Shown here in pieces: positions 36,102 to 44,371 of a stretch of 45,907 bases of DNA. The position numbers and the translations under genes were made by a program. Source of the stretch: Granulosicoccus sp. (GTDB lineage Bacteria; Pseudomonadota; Gammaproteobacteria; Granulosicoccales; Granulosicoccaceae); contig JALZVU010000110.1 of assembly GCA_023301795.1 (NCBI GenBank), forward strand, positions 1 to 45,907, read 5' to 3'. The notes beneath the pieces were generated by a model that was not told the origin of the DNA, did not search any database, and saw only the letters and a list, made by a program, of their open reading frames with translations. The stretch's first letter is position 1. Each line of letters begins with the position of its first letter.

Positions 36102-37051
36102 AGGTCGCCTCCCAGCGCATGGTGACAGGCAACTCGATGAACTTGCCCACTCATGAAAGGACGCTCTGCACACTGCTCCATGGCCCGATCGCAGCGTGTT
36201 CTGAAACGACAACCAGCAGGCCAGTCATGGGGGCTAGGCACATTGCCCTTGATGGCAAACAGCTCCTGCTTCGGCTCTTCGTCCAGACGCGGGATGGTCT
36301 TAAGTAGCATGCTAGTGTAAGGGTGACGCGGCGCGGCAAAAAGCGCCTCCACGGGAGCTTGCTCGACCACACGACCGCCGTACATGACACAGACTTGGTC
36401 GGCCAGTTCAGCCACCACACCCATGTCATGAGTAATCAGCAGGATGGCCGTATTGGCCTCTTCTGCCAACTCAGACATCAGCGCCAGTATCTGTGCCTGA
36501 ATGGTCACATCAAGCGCTGTGGTCGGCTCATCGGCAATCAATAATCGAGGACGGGAAATCAGCGCTGCGGCAATCATGACGCGCTGACACATACCGCCCG
36601 AGAGTTCTGTGGGCAATTGCCTCGCCCGTCGTTCGGGTTCCGGAATCCCGACTCGCCTGAGCATTTCGACCGCCTCCCGGTTGGCGCCGTCCACCGACGC
36701 GCGTCCGTGGACGATCAGACTTTCAGCCACCTGCGCCCCCACCGGCGCAAGGGGGTTCAATGAAGAGACGGGCTCCTGAAAAATCATGGCAAGTTCTGAT
36801 CCGCGCAAGGAGCGCAGCTGCTCATCATCAAGCTGAGTTAAATCAGCACCATCGAAGTGAATACTGCCGCGTCGTCGTTGCAGACCATCAGCCAGCAAGC
36901 CCATGATCGACAGGGCGGTCAGTGATTTACCCGAACCACTTTCACCGACCAGCGCCACAACTTCACCAGGCTCGACACTGAGCGAGACCCCATCCACCAG
37001 TGACAGCTCACCAGCACCGATGGCCAGATCATCAATGGCGAGCAAGCTCAT
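36098..37051 (-). CDS. Peptide ABC transporter ATP-binding protein (DppD/OppD type)
   Basis: 317 residues from the ATG at 37051, which overlaps the gamma-glutamyltransferase stop by four bases; the eight extra residues of the longer reading are not needed. Walker A GESGSGKS is at 36-43, signature LSGGMCQRV, Walker B LLIADEPTTALD and the switch His in LITHDMGVV. The C-terminal segment CRFRTRCDRAMEQC is the cysteine-bearing Opp/Dpp extension. The protein forms the ATPase pair with the downstream product. Confidence 0.95.
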   Translation of the reverse strand: MSLLAIDDLAIGAGELSLVDGVSLSVEPGEVVALVGESGSGKSLTALSIMGLLADGLQRRRGSIHFDGADLTQLDDEQLRSLRGSELAMIFQEPVSSLNPLAPVGAQVAESLIVHGRASVDGANREAVEMLRRVGIPEPERRARQLPTELSGGMCQRVMIAAALISRPRLLIADEPTTALDVTIQAQILALMSELAEEANTAILLITHDMGVVAELADQVCVMYGGRVVEQAPVEALFAAPRHPYTSMLLKTIPRLDEEPKQELFAIKGNVPSPHDWPAGCRFRTRCDRAMEQCAERPFMSGQVHRVACHHALGGDL

Positions 37052-38640
37052 TTCGCAGCTACCGCCGCAGCCCAAGGGCTGTTCGGATGAACCGCACCAA
37101 CATTCGGCGCGCCCTCTCTGCCGGCCTGAACCATGGATGGAATGGCGAACTGCACCGGGTGCAGGGAGTCTTCGGTAATCTGTACCGGATACACACGCGA
37201 TATGGCCGTAGCCGTATCCGTCGTCGCCAGACGATTAACCAGTATGGTGGGGGTACTTGCATCGATACGAGGCGTATGCACGGCTTCCTCGAGTGACATG
37301 TCTCGGTCGATCACGCAGGACAGCAATTGCAGTATGGCAGGAAATATCTGGCGCCCACCAGCGGCACCGATGGCAAGGTCGGGCTTGCCATCGCGCGTCG
37401 TAATCACGGGAGACATATTGGCCAGTGGTTTCACACCACCACGAATGGAGTTGGGCTGGTCTGGACGAGGGTCGAACCACATCATGCCGTTGTTGAGTAG
37501 CAAGTCCAGGTCTGGCGCAACGAATTTGGAGCCAAAACGAGACAACAGGGTGTTGGTGAGCGAGACCATATTGCCCAGCCCATCGATGACTGACAGATGG
37601 CTGGTGCAATCACCGCCGGACCCGGCATGCCCCATTTGGCGCAAGCGCGATTCATAGGCTTGTCGTATGGCTTTGGCATACGCAGCTGCAGCCTCGGCAC
37701 TACTGGCAGCCGCCAGATCCTGCTCTCCCAGTTCAGCCAGCGCCTGCAGCAGGCTAGGCCCGCCGGAGAGACCCGGTATGGTATGTACCAACCGGTCCCG
37801 GTAAACAATCTGTGCAGCATCTTGCCAGACAGGACAATACTCGGACAGGTCACGAGCCGTCATTTTTGAACCACTCTCGTTGAGGTTCTTCAGCAGGGTT
37901 TGCGCAACCTGACCTTCATAGAAGTCCCGAGCGCCGTGTTCGGCCAGTCGCCTCAACATCGCCGCCTTGGCCGGCATCGGCAGCAGACGACAACTGGGAT
38001 CTTCCGGGTCGGCTACTCGTCGTGATGCATCCAGAAACAGACTCTGTGCCGCCTTCTGACTGGATAGTCCGGGCGTGTCGATGGCCAGCGCCAACTCGGC
38101 AAACCAGTCGATGCGCATGCCTCTCTCTGCCAGCGCAATGGCAGGCGCCAGGGCAGCAGCCCAAGACAGCGTACCGTGTCGCTGCAGTGCCTCGGCCAGT
38201 CCTGCCACGGCACCGGGCACACAGATTGACATGGGGCCGATCAGATTGCGATTCTCTTGCACAAAAGGCCAGTTGAACCAGTCACCCCCGGCGCCTCCCA
38301 CCAACGGATAATCGGCAATATCCGCTTTTTCCGGCGCACGAAGATTGAAGTCCAGCGCTTCTACCGCGCCGCTCTTGCCTGCATGGAGTAAAAACCCACC
38401 GCCCCCAAGGCCACTCAGCCAAGGTTCTAGCACTGACAGTGCCAGTGCCGTTGCCACCGCCGCGTCCATGGCATTGCCGCCGTTCTCCAGAATGGCGGCG
38501 CCCACCTTGGCAGCCTCCTCATTCTGAGCAGCAACGATACCGCCCGAGCTCTCTACCTGGGGCTTGGTCACCGCCCAGGCCTGGCCCGACCGACCATGAG
38601 ACGAGCTGCTTTGCCGTTCTCTGCTCGCCGCGTTATCCAT
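37048..38640 (-). CDS. ggt: Gamma-glutamyltransferase family protein
   Basis: 530 residues, a single chain that should cleave itself into large and small subunits. N-terminal family motifs: NEEAAKVGAAILENGGNAMDAAVA (core NGGNAMDAAVA, near 53-63) and LSGLGGGGFLLH; Arg101 in NLRAPE is the usual substrate-carboxylate residue. The processing site is before Thr346 in GDCTSHLSVID, the N-terminal nucleophile. The later PLANMSPVI resembles the family SSMxP oxyanion motif, and GAAGGRQI follows. No signal peptide is seen, in contrast to periplasmic E. coli GGT, so it would act on imported gamma-glutamyl compounds in the cytoplasm. It overlaps the deacetylase gene by eight bases upstream and the ATPase gene by four downstream. 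Confidence 0.92.
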   Translation of the reverse strand: MDNAASRERQSSSSHGRSGQAWAVTKPQVESSGGIVAAQNEEAAKVGAAILENGGNAMDAAVATALALSVLEPWLSGLGGGGFLLHAGKSGAVEALDFNLRAPEKADIADYPLVGGAGGDWFNWPFVQENRNLIGPMSICVPGAVAGLAEALQRHGTLSWAAALAPAIALAERGMRIDWFAELALAIDTPGLSSQKAAQSLFLDASRRVADPEDPSCRLLPMPAKAAMLRRLAEHGARDFYEGQVAQTLLKNLNESGSKMTARDLSEYCPVWQDAAQIVYRDRLVHTIPGLSGGPSLLQALAELGEQDLAAASSAEAAAAYAKAIRQAYESRLRQMGHAGSGGDCTSHLSVIDGLGNMVSLTNTLLSRFGSKFVAPDLDLLLNNGMMWFDPRPDQPNSIRGGVKPLANMSPVITTRDGKPDLAIGAAGGRQIFPAILQLLSCVIDRDMSLEEAVHTPRIDASTPTILVNRLATTDTATAISRVYPVQITEDSLHPVQFAIPSMVQAGREGAPNVGAVHPNSPWAAAVAAK

Positions 38641-39505
38641 CTTGTCTATTCCTGTCGTTGATCGAAGTGAGCTTCTCGAGCGTCACATCCAGAGCGTTGG
38701 TCAATGTCTTGTGGTGTGCAGCAATCTGTCCACAGCTAGTGCACCAGACCGACTCGTCGTCAATCAGATTGCGCATGATTCTCTCCAGCATCTCGACTCG
38801 GGCAGCACGACCGGATATCCAGTCATGCACGGTCAGCATGAACAGTCCACCGTCACGAGTCTGGGCCGCCGCATCGTTGACCCACTGCAGCTCCACTTCG
38901 GCATCCGGTCGTGGTGACTTATCTCCAGCCCCGAGAAACTTGAAGAAAATCGCATCATCGTTATCCCAGCGTACGGGAACTTCAGCCACCCCGGCAATGC
39001 TGTACGGCACATCCTCACCCATCAGGGAGCTGTCCCACAAATCATGGCGTGCCAGCTCGTTCAGCATATGCGGCGTCATCTCCCAGGCAGGAGAGCGAAA
39101 ACCCTGTGGCTTCAAACCGGTCTGGGCCACGAAGATCTCGATGGAAGACTCCAGCGCCTCGGAGAACTGTTCATCGTTGATATCGGATACCAGCTCATGG
39201 AAGTAGCCATGCAGTGCAATCTCGTGCCCACGCTCCAACAGTCCCGGTAGCAGCTCCGGATTGTCTTCGGCAACAACACCCGGTACGAAAAAACTGCCCT
39301 GGATGCCGAGTCTGTCCAGCATGGCAACCATCCGGACAAGGCCGGCTCGCATACCGTACTGACGATGCTCCCGAGCAGCCAATGCCTCGGGTAGATTTGT
39401 CCGATTCTGCCAGTACCACGGTGCATTGGCATCGACGTCGACCGAAAAACAGGCAGCCGAGCGTTTGCCCTCAGGCCAGTCGTACGGTGTGCGATTCCAG
39501 ATCAC
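38633..39505 (-). CDS. CE4-type polysaccharide deacetylase-fold amidohydrolase (PuuE/imidase-like)
   Basis: 290 residues of the NodB/CE4 fold. The metal motif DVD is D23-D25 in CFSVDVDANAPW; the His-x-x-x-His ligands are H99 and H103 in LHGYFHE; the FRSPAWEM motif is at 136-143 and the catalytic His is in TVHDW near 245. There is no signal peptide, so it is cytoplasmic and unlikely to act on polymers. Cytoplasmic members of this fold include allantoinase PuuE and cyclic imidases, which open amide or imide rings. Next to a gamma-glutamyltransferase and peptide uptake genes, removal of an N-acyl group or opening of a cyclic amide is the most reasonable guess. Its start overlaps the SDR stop by four bases. 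Confidence 0.88.
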   Translation of the reverse strand: MIWNRTPYDWPEGKRSAACFSVDVDANAPWYWQNRTNLPEALAAREHRQYGMRAGLVRMVAMLDRLGIQGSFFVPGVVAEDNPELLPGLLERGHEIALHGYFHELVSDINDEQFSEALESSIEIFVAQTGLKPQGFRSPAWEMTPHMLNELARHDLWDSSLMGEDVPYSIAGVAEVPVRWDNDDAIFFKFLGAGDKSPRPDAEVELQWVNDAAAQTRDGGLFMLTVHDWISGRAARVEMLERIMRNLIDDESVWCTSCGQIAAHHKTLTNALDVTLEKLTSINDRNRQDG

Positions 39506-40260
39506 AGCGGCCGCTTCTTGGCCTGAAAAACATCCATGGTGCCGGCAGAGTTGCCACCGTCGACTGCCAGCGAGGTACCCGTGATGTTCTTGGCTGCCGA
39601 GGAGGCGAGAAACAGGGCCGACTGTCCGACATCCTCAGGTGCTGTTTCACAGCCCAGCGGAATCGCAGCAATGACCCGGTCGATATGTTCCTGCGACAGT
39701 GACGACACAGCACTGCCTGCTGCAAAACCCGGCTCCAGCGCATTGACGCGAATACCGAACTCGGCAACTTCCAGGGCAAAGCCCTTGGTCATCCGATCCA
39801 GCGCTGTCTTGGACATGCAATAGGTGACTGCTGTGCGCCGCATCTTGCGCGCTGCACCAGAGGAGATGTTGACGAAATTGCCCTTTACACCCGCCTCGAT
39901 CATCTGCAGGCAGAAGCCTCGCATTAGGACAAACGGGGCACGCACATTGACCGACATGATTTGATCCCAGTCAGCCACGTCCATATCGAGCAGAAAGGAG
40001 GATGGATAGAGTGCGGCATTGTTGACGACCACATCGGGTGCACCCCAGCGCTGCTTCACCTCATTGAGCAGGGTGTCGAGCCCCTCGTCAGTAGTTAGAT
40101 CGGCAGCAACGGCAAAACCCGGTAGACCTTCGGCTGTTCTGTCCGTTAGGCACAGCTCGGCACCTGCCTCTGCAAAGGACTTTGCCAGGGATTGCCCCAT
40201 GATGCCGGCAGCACCGGTGATGACCACACGCTTGCCCTGAAATTCTGATCCAAAATTCAT
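39502..40260 (-). CDS. Short-chain dehydrogenase/reductase in the peptide-uptake operon
   Basis: 252 residues, a classical SDR. Cofactor motif TGAAGIMG at 15-22, NNAA at 80-83, catalytic Ser133/134 in NISSG, Tyr147 and Lys151 in YCMSK, and the late LAVDGG motif before the C-terminus. An acidic residue at D40 at the end of beta-2 (CLTDR) favours NAD(H). The substrate is unknown; its place in the operon suggests it oxidises or reduces part of the imported compound. It directly abuts the permease gene upstream (no gap) and overlaps the deacetylase gene. Confidence 0.9.
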   Translation of the reverse strand: MNFGSEFQGKRVVITGAAGIMGQSLAKSFAEAGAELCLTDRTAEGLPGFAVAADLTTDEGLDTLLNEVKQRWGAPDVVVNNAALYPSSFLLDMDVADWDQIMSVNVRAPFVLMRGFCLQMIEAGVKGNFVNISSGAARKMRRTAVTYCMSKTALDRMTKGFALEVAEFGIRVNALEPGFAAGSAVSSLSQEHIDRVIAAIPLGCETAPEDVGQSALFLASSAAKNITGTSLAVDGGNSAGTMDVFQAKKRPL

Positions 40261-41103
40261 TTATCTACCTTTTCCTATCTGATCACTCAGGCGATCGCCA
40301 ATGAGGTTTGCCGACAGCACCAGTAAAAACAATGCAAGCCCGGCAAATGTTGCTATCCACCAAGCAGACGCAACATAACTACGCCCGGTCGAGAGCATGG
40401 ATCCCCAACTGGCGGTTGGAGGCTGCACACCCAGGCCCAAAAAGGACAAGCCGGCTTCGAACAGCACCATCAGACCGAATTCGAGCGTTGCCACCACCAG
40501 CAAGGGTCCAGCTATATTGGGCAATATGTGTGTGAACAGTACTCGCGGCGTGGATGCACCCATGGCTCTGGCCAGCGTGACGAATGGCCGATCGGCCAGT
40601 GCCAGCGTCTGCCCATAGGCCACTCGTGCATAACGCGGCCAGCGGGTCAGTGCCAGCACCAGAATGACATTGATGAAGCCCGGCCCCAGAACGGCCACAG
40701 TGATGATGGCCAGCAGAATCGCCGGGATGGAGAGAAAAATATCCACTAGACGCATCAACACGGTTTCTACCGTACCGCGCAGATAACCGGCCAGCATGCC
40801 GACGCTTACCCCCACCACACCCGAGAGCGCCACCGACAGGAAGGCCACCGAGATAGAGACCCGTGCGCCGTAGATCAGGCGACTCAGCACATCGCGGCCT
40901 AGTTCATCGGAACCCAGCCAGAAGACATGTCCACGCGCTTCGAACCCCGGTGGTTTCAAGCGTCCCAGCAGGTTCTGCCGATCTGGATCAACCGGCACGA
41001 TCCAGGGAGCGAATACCGCGAACAGCACCAGTGTGGCCAACAACAAGGCCGGCCACCAGGACAGGCCGGTGCGAACAAGGGACATTGAACGCGCCATGAT
41101 CAC
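40261..41103 (-). CDS. Peptide ABC transporter permease (DppC/OppC type)
   Basis: 280 residues with six membrane segments. The N-terminal OppC region ends in FWLGSDELGRDVLSRLIYGAR (core LGSDELGRDVLSR), the hallmark of DppC-type permeases, and the EAA loop is RAMGASTPRVLFTHILPN. The start is GTG at 41103, overlapping the upstream stop as GTGA; an ATG two codons later is an equal alternative. Confidence 0.95.
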   Translation of the reverse strand: MIMARSMSLVRTGLSWWPALLLATLVLFAVFAPWIVPVDPDRQNLLGRLKPPGFEARGHVFWLGSDELGRDVLSRLIYGARVSISVAFLSVALSGVVGVSVGMLAGYLRGTVETVLMRLVDIFLSIPAILLAIITVAVLGPGFINVILVLALTRWPRYARVAYGQTLALADRPFVTLARAMGASTPRVLFTHILPNIAGPLLVVATLEFGLMVLFEAGLSFLGLGVQPPTASWGSMLSTGRSYVASAWWIATFAGLALFLLVLSANLIGDRLSDQIGKGR

Positions 41104-42026
41104 GAGGGCTCGGTCAGGCGCACACGTGGGTCGACCACTGAGTACAGAATGTCAGCGGCCAGATTGGCACCGATGGTGACGAATGCGCCTATCAGCACGA
41201 CCGCCTGTACCACCAGAAAATCACGCGAGGCAATACTCTGCACTGTCAGCAATCCCAGGCCGGGCCAGGCAAACACCGTCTCCACGATCACGGCACCTGC
41301 CAATAACTGAGAAAGCTCAAGCGCCGTGATGGAGATGACCGGAATCAGGGAATTACGCAGCAGGTGATGCTTGACCAGTCGCCCGGTCCCCACACCTCGT
41401 GCACGCGCCGAACGTACATAATCCTTGCCCAGCTCATCAATGACCGCTGAGCGAACAATACGGGCATAGGTTGCTAGCGATAGTAGCCCCAACGCAATCG
41501 AAGGCATGACCAGATGTGCCAGCGTGCCGGTACCTGAGGGCGGCAGCCATTTCAGCCACACACCGAACACCAGAATCATCATGATGCCGCTCCAGAATGT
41601 CGGCATGGACTGGCAAGCCAGTACCACACCCATGATCCAGCGCGACACGAGACGGCCACGCGTCAGCGCCATCAACAGCCCCAAAGGCATACCGATGGCA
41701 AGGGCAACAACCAGTGCCCCGGCCGCCAGTTGCAGGGTTTGCGGCAAGCGACTGAGAATGATTTCCAGAACGGGGGCATTCTGTACGAATGACTGCCCCA
41801 GATCCAGTCGAACCACATCACTCAGGAAGTCCAGATATTGCACCCACAAAGCCCGGTCGAGACCAAGGCTTGTTCGCATCGATTCAATATCCGCCTGCGT
41901 CGCGGTTTCGGGCAGTAACAGAGCTGTCGGGTCACCGGCCAGACGCTGGATGAAAAACACCAGCGTCACCACACCGAATGCTGCGACCAGTGCCTGTCCA
42001 CCGCGATGCAGAAGGAAACGGAACAT
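41100..42026 (-). CDS. Peptide ABC transporter permease (DppB/OppB type)
   Basis: 308 residues with six membrane segments. The N-terminal DppB region contains FFIQRLAGDPTALLLPE, the segment GLDRALWVQYLDFL and LGQSFVQNAPVLEII; the EAA loop is RARGVGTGRLVKHHLLRN. It starts two bases after the binding-protein stop and forms the inner-membrane pore with the DppC-type protein. Confidence 0.95.
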   Translation of the reverse strand: MFRFLLHRGGQALVAAFGVVTLVFFIQRLAGDPTALLLPETATQADIESMRTSLGLDRALWVQYLDFLSDVVRLDLGQSFVQNAPVLEIILSRLPQTLQLAAGALVVALAIGMPLGLLMALTRGRLVSRWIMGVVLACQSMPTFWSGIMMILVFGVWLKWLPPSGTGTLAHLVMPSIALGLLSLATYARIVRSAVIDELGKDYVRSARARGVGTGRLVKHHLLRNSLIPVISITALELSQLLAGAVIVETVFAWPGLGLLTVQSIASRDFLVVQAVVLIGAFVTIGANLAADILYSVVDPRVRLTEPS

Positions 42027-42028
42027 GA

Positions 42029-43519
42029 TCAGTCAGACCATGTCATGCGGTTGAGGAACATGCTTTCGTTGGCAGTGGGCACGAACGACAGCTTAGACGA
42101 CGCACCGTAGAGAACCGCTGCCTGATACAAGGGCAGTGCAAGGACCTGCTCACGATTCATTTCATGCACTTTGCGATAGGCTTCCTCCCGAACACTCTTA
42201 TCTAGAGAAACTCTAGCGCTGTCAAGAAGTACATCGAATTCCGGCTCGTTCACACGTGACCATAAGCTTTCAGAGTGCAGTAAAGGGTAGGTAATGCCAT
42301 CGGCATCCTGACAGGCGCAGGACCAACGACCAAAGCTGAGCTCGGCGTTGTCTGCCGGCTCGGAACGCACGATGTTCAGATAGGTTGGCATGTCAGTGAC
42401 CGAGATGGACACATTGAAGCCGACGTCATTCAACATCTGTTGTAGGGCCTGAACGACACGCTGGTCGAACACGGGCGCTGTTGCAAAGTTGGCAGGGGTC
42501 GCAGCCAGATCAGCCTTGGCAGCCGTTAGTTTCTTCGCCGCTTCCGGGTCATATACAAAGGGCTCGATTCCATCGGCATAACCGAAGTGTGCAGGACTGG
42601 CCAGTTGCGCCACGGGAATTTCACCGGCTCCCAACAAACCCTGCGTGATGCCTTCGATATCAATAGCAAGACTGGCAGCCTTGCGCATGTCCGGATCATT
42701 AAACGGTGGTTTGTCGAGGTTCATGCCCAGGTAGGCAACACGCTCGGTAGGCGCTGACAAAACCTGCACGCCGTCAACTCCTTGCAGTTGCAGCGTTGCA
42801 TCACTGTTGATGCTGACAACAAGATCGGCAGAACCGGCTTGCAGGTTGGCGACGCGAGTTGCAGAATCCGGCACTGCTCGGTAAATGGCGTTGTCGAACG
42901 GGCCCGCTTGTCCCCAATAATCTTCGTTTCTGGACAGCGTGACCGAAACACCGCGCTTCCACTCCTCGAACTTGTAAGGACCAGATCCGACAGGTGCAGT
43001 ATTGAAAGCCTCTTTACCGACCTCTTCGACGACGTGCTTCGGCACTATCGACAGCTTAACCAACTGCGACAGGAGTGCAGGATAAGGTCCGTCGGTAGTC
43101 AGCTTTACCGTGACATCATCAATGACTTCGGCGTTTGTGATCTGGTTGAACTGGCCCAGCTGGGGTGAGCCGAATTCCGGGTCGGTAATTCGCTTGACCG
43201 AAAACACTACGTCCTCGGCGCTCAACTTCTCCCCATCGTGGAAGCTAACATCGTCACGCAGGCTCAGGGTCAGTTCCGTATCGCCGGTCTGTTCCCAGTC
43301 AGTGGCAATCTGTGGAACGATGACGCCCTCATTATCTCGGGTCACCAGATTGTCAAACACATTGCGGTAAACGTAATAACTGTCCGGGTTCCACTGCACT
43401 TGCGGATCCAGTGAGGAAGGCTCTCCAACCAGATCGATGGTGATATCCCTGGCGAGCGCGGGCATCGAGAGCACTCCCAGAGTTATCCCCGTCAGCAGAC
43501 CCTTGGCAACATGATTCAT
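42029..43519 (-). CDS. Peptide/nickel-type ABC transporter substrate-binding protein (SBP family 5)
   Basis: 496 residues. A Sec signal peptide ends at ALA-RD (about residue 23) with no lipobox, so it is a free periplasmic protein. The SBP_bac_5 signature region is ELTLSLRDDVSFHDGEKLSAEDVVFSV (core VSFHDGEKLSAEDV), and VGSGPYKFEEW follows. This cluster accepts peptides, opines, glutathione-like and other compounds. With a gamma-glutamyltransferase in the operon, a gamma-glutamyl compound or modified peptide is a plausible ligand. The ATG overlaps the regulator stop (ATGA). Confidence 0.94.
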   Translation of the reverse strand: MNHVAKGLLTGITLGVLSMPALARDITIDLVGEPSSLDPQVQWNPDSYYVYRNVFDNLVTRDNEGVIVPQIATDWEQTGDTELTLSLRDDVSFHDGEKLSAEDVVFSVKRITDPEFGSPQLGQFNQITNAEVIDDVTVKLTTDGPYPALLSQLVKLSIVPKHVVEEVGKEAFNTAPVGSGPYKFEEWKRGVSVTLSRNEDYWGQAGPFDNAIYRAVPDSATRVANLQAGSADLVVSINSDATLQLQGVDGVQVLSAPTERVAYLGMNLDKPPFNDPDMRKAASLAIDIEGITQGLLGAGEIPVAQLASPAHFGYADGIEPFVYDPEAAKKLTAAKADLAATPANFATAPVFDQRVVQALQQMLNDVGFNVSISVTDMPTYLNIVRSEPADNAELSFGRWSCACQDADGITYPLLHSESLWSRVNEPEFDVLLDSARVSLDKSVREEAYRKVHEMNREQVLALPLYQAAVLYGASSKLSFVPTANESMFLNRMTWSD

Positions 43520-44295
43520 AGATTTCTCCGATTGGTTGCAGCGTCGGTCGGCCTGTGGCTGACTATTAAACCGCTGCGATGGCTAAGAGGCGCTTCGCTT
43601 TGTAACAGCTGGCGCATGAACAACTTTTCTTGGGTGTCGATCAGTCGAAGCCTCAGTGAGGTAATCGTGTCACCGTCTTCAGCCAGTACGGCTTCAATCA
43701 ACTCGGCAATATCGACACGGTGCAGTGCCTGCCCGCCATGTTCATCTTCCAGAAACCGCGTGATGCGCGCGGAGTGATGCCATAGCTTGCGCAGATGGCG
43801 CGCCGTGAGCGGGTTGATCGCGCATATCAACAGGCTGTCGATGCGGTCGACATAATGCCGAAAGGACATGACGGCGCCCTCTTCACGACGTTGGCTCAGG
43901 GCGGCCGTCACTAGACCGATATCGGCGATCTCTCTGCGTGCCTCGGCTGATAGCCTAGCATTGGCCAGAGAAGGCTCTGCGAAACGCCGTGCCTCGAGCA
44001 CCTGACCAATCAGGGCACCACTGATTGGCAGAATCTGCCAGCCCTGTCGTGCTTGCGGGCTTGCCCAATTGTCGTAGCCGAGGCGCATCAGGCCAGCTCG
44101 AGCTGCTGCACGTGTCAGACCGAAACGCTCCATGACATCCGCTTCAGTCACCGTGTGGCCAGGCATGATTTCACACCAGATAACCGCATCCAGCAGGCGG
44201 TCTTCAGCGAAGCGTGCCTTGGCTTCGGGCCCAGGAAGACTACCGGTGCTGTCGCCGACGCGTAGTAGAGGTGAAGCCGGATCGTACATTGACAT
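43516..44295 (-). CDS. GntR-type regulator with FCD-like effector domain
   Basis: 259 residues (257 from a second ATG at 44289, which has GTGAG at better spacing). The N-terminal winged helix covers about 25-90, with the pattern MPGHTVTEADVMERFGLTRAAARAGLMRL (core ADVMERFGLTRAAARAGL); the helical C-terminal domain resembles FCD domains of FadR-subfamily GntR proteins. It is the first gene of the nine-gene operon and is divergent from the ASADH-like gene; the 76-base gap holds an inverted repeat. It likely represses both units until the substrate or its product binds. The helix-turn-helix is readable but the effector is unknown. Confidence 0.85.
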   Translation of the reverse strand: MSMYDPASPLLRVGDSTGSLPGPEAKARFAEDRLLDAVIWCEIMPGHTVTEADVMERFGLTRAAARAGLMRLGYDNWASPQARQGWQILPISGALIGQVLEARRFAEPSLANARLSAEARREIADIGLVTAALSQRREEGAVMSFRHYVDRIDSLLICAINPLTARHLRKLWHHSARITRFLEDEHGGQALHRVDIAELIEAVLAEDGDTITSLRLRLIDTQEKLFMRQLLQSEAPLSHRSGLIVSHRPTDAATNRRNL

Positions 44296-44315
44296 CTCAC
44301 GATTGCGTTTGTGAC

Positions 44316-44339
44316 ATGTTAAATTGTATTCCGTAACAT
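44316..44339. promoter_or_regulatory. Inverted repeat in the divergent GntR/ASADH-like promoter region
   Basis: ATGTTA-N12-TAACAT, centred in the 76-base gap between the divergent starts. It is a candidate binding site for the GntR-type regulator or a dyad around overlapping promoters. Confidence 0.45.
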
Positions 44340-44371
44340 TTCAAACAAATTCTCTATCTCTGGACAATGCC

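Noticed and set aside
37133-37657. 174-codon open frame on the plus strand
   Set aside because: Antisense to the gamma-glutamyltransferase gene, whose motifs and operon overlaps are clear.
41506-42054. 182-codon open frame on the plus strand
   Set aside because: Antisense shadow of the DppB-type permease gene in GC-rich sequence; no ribosome-binding site or family motif.
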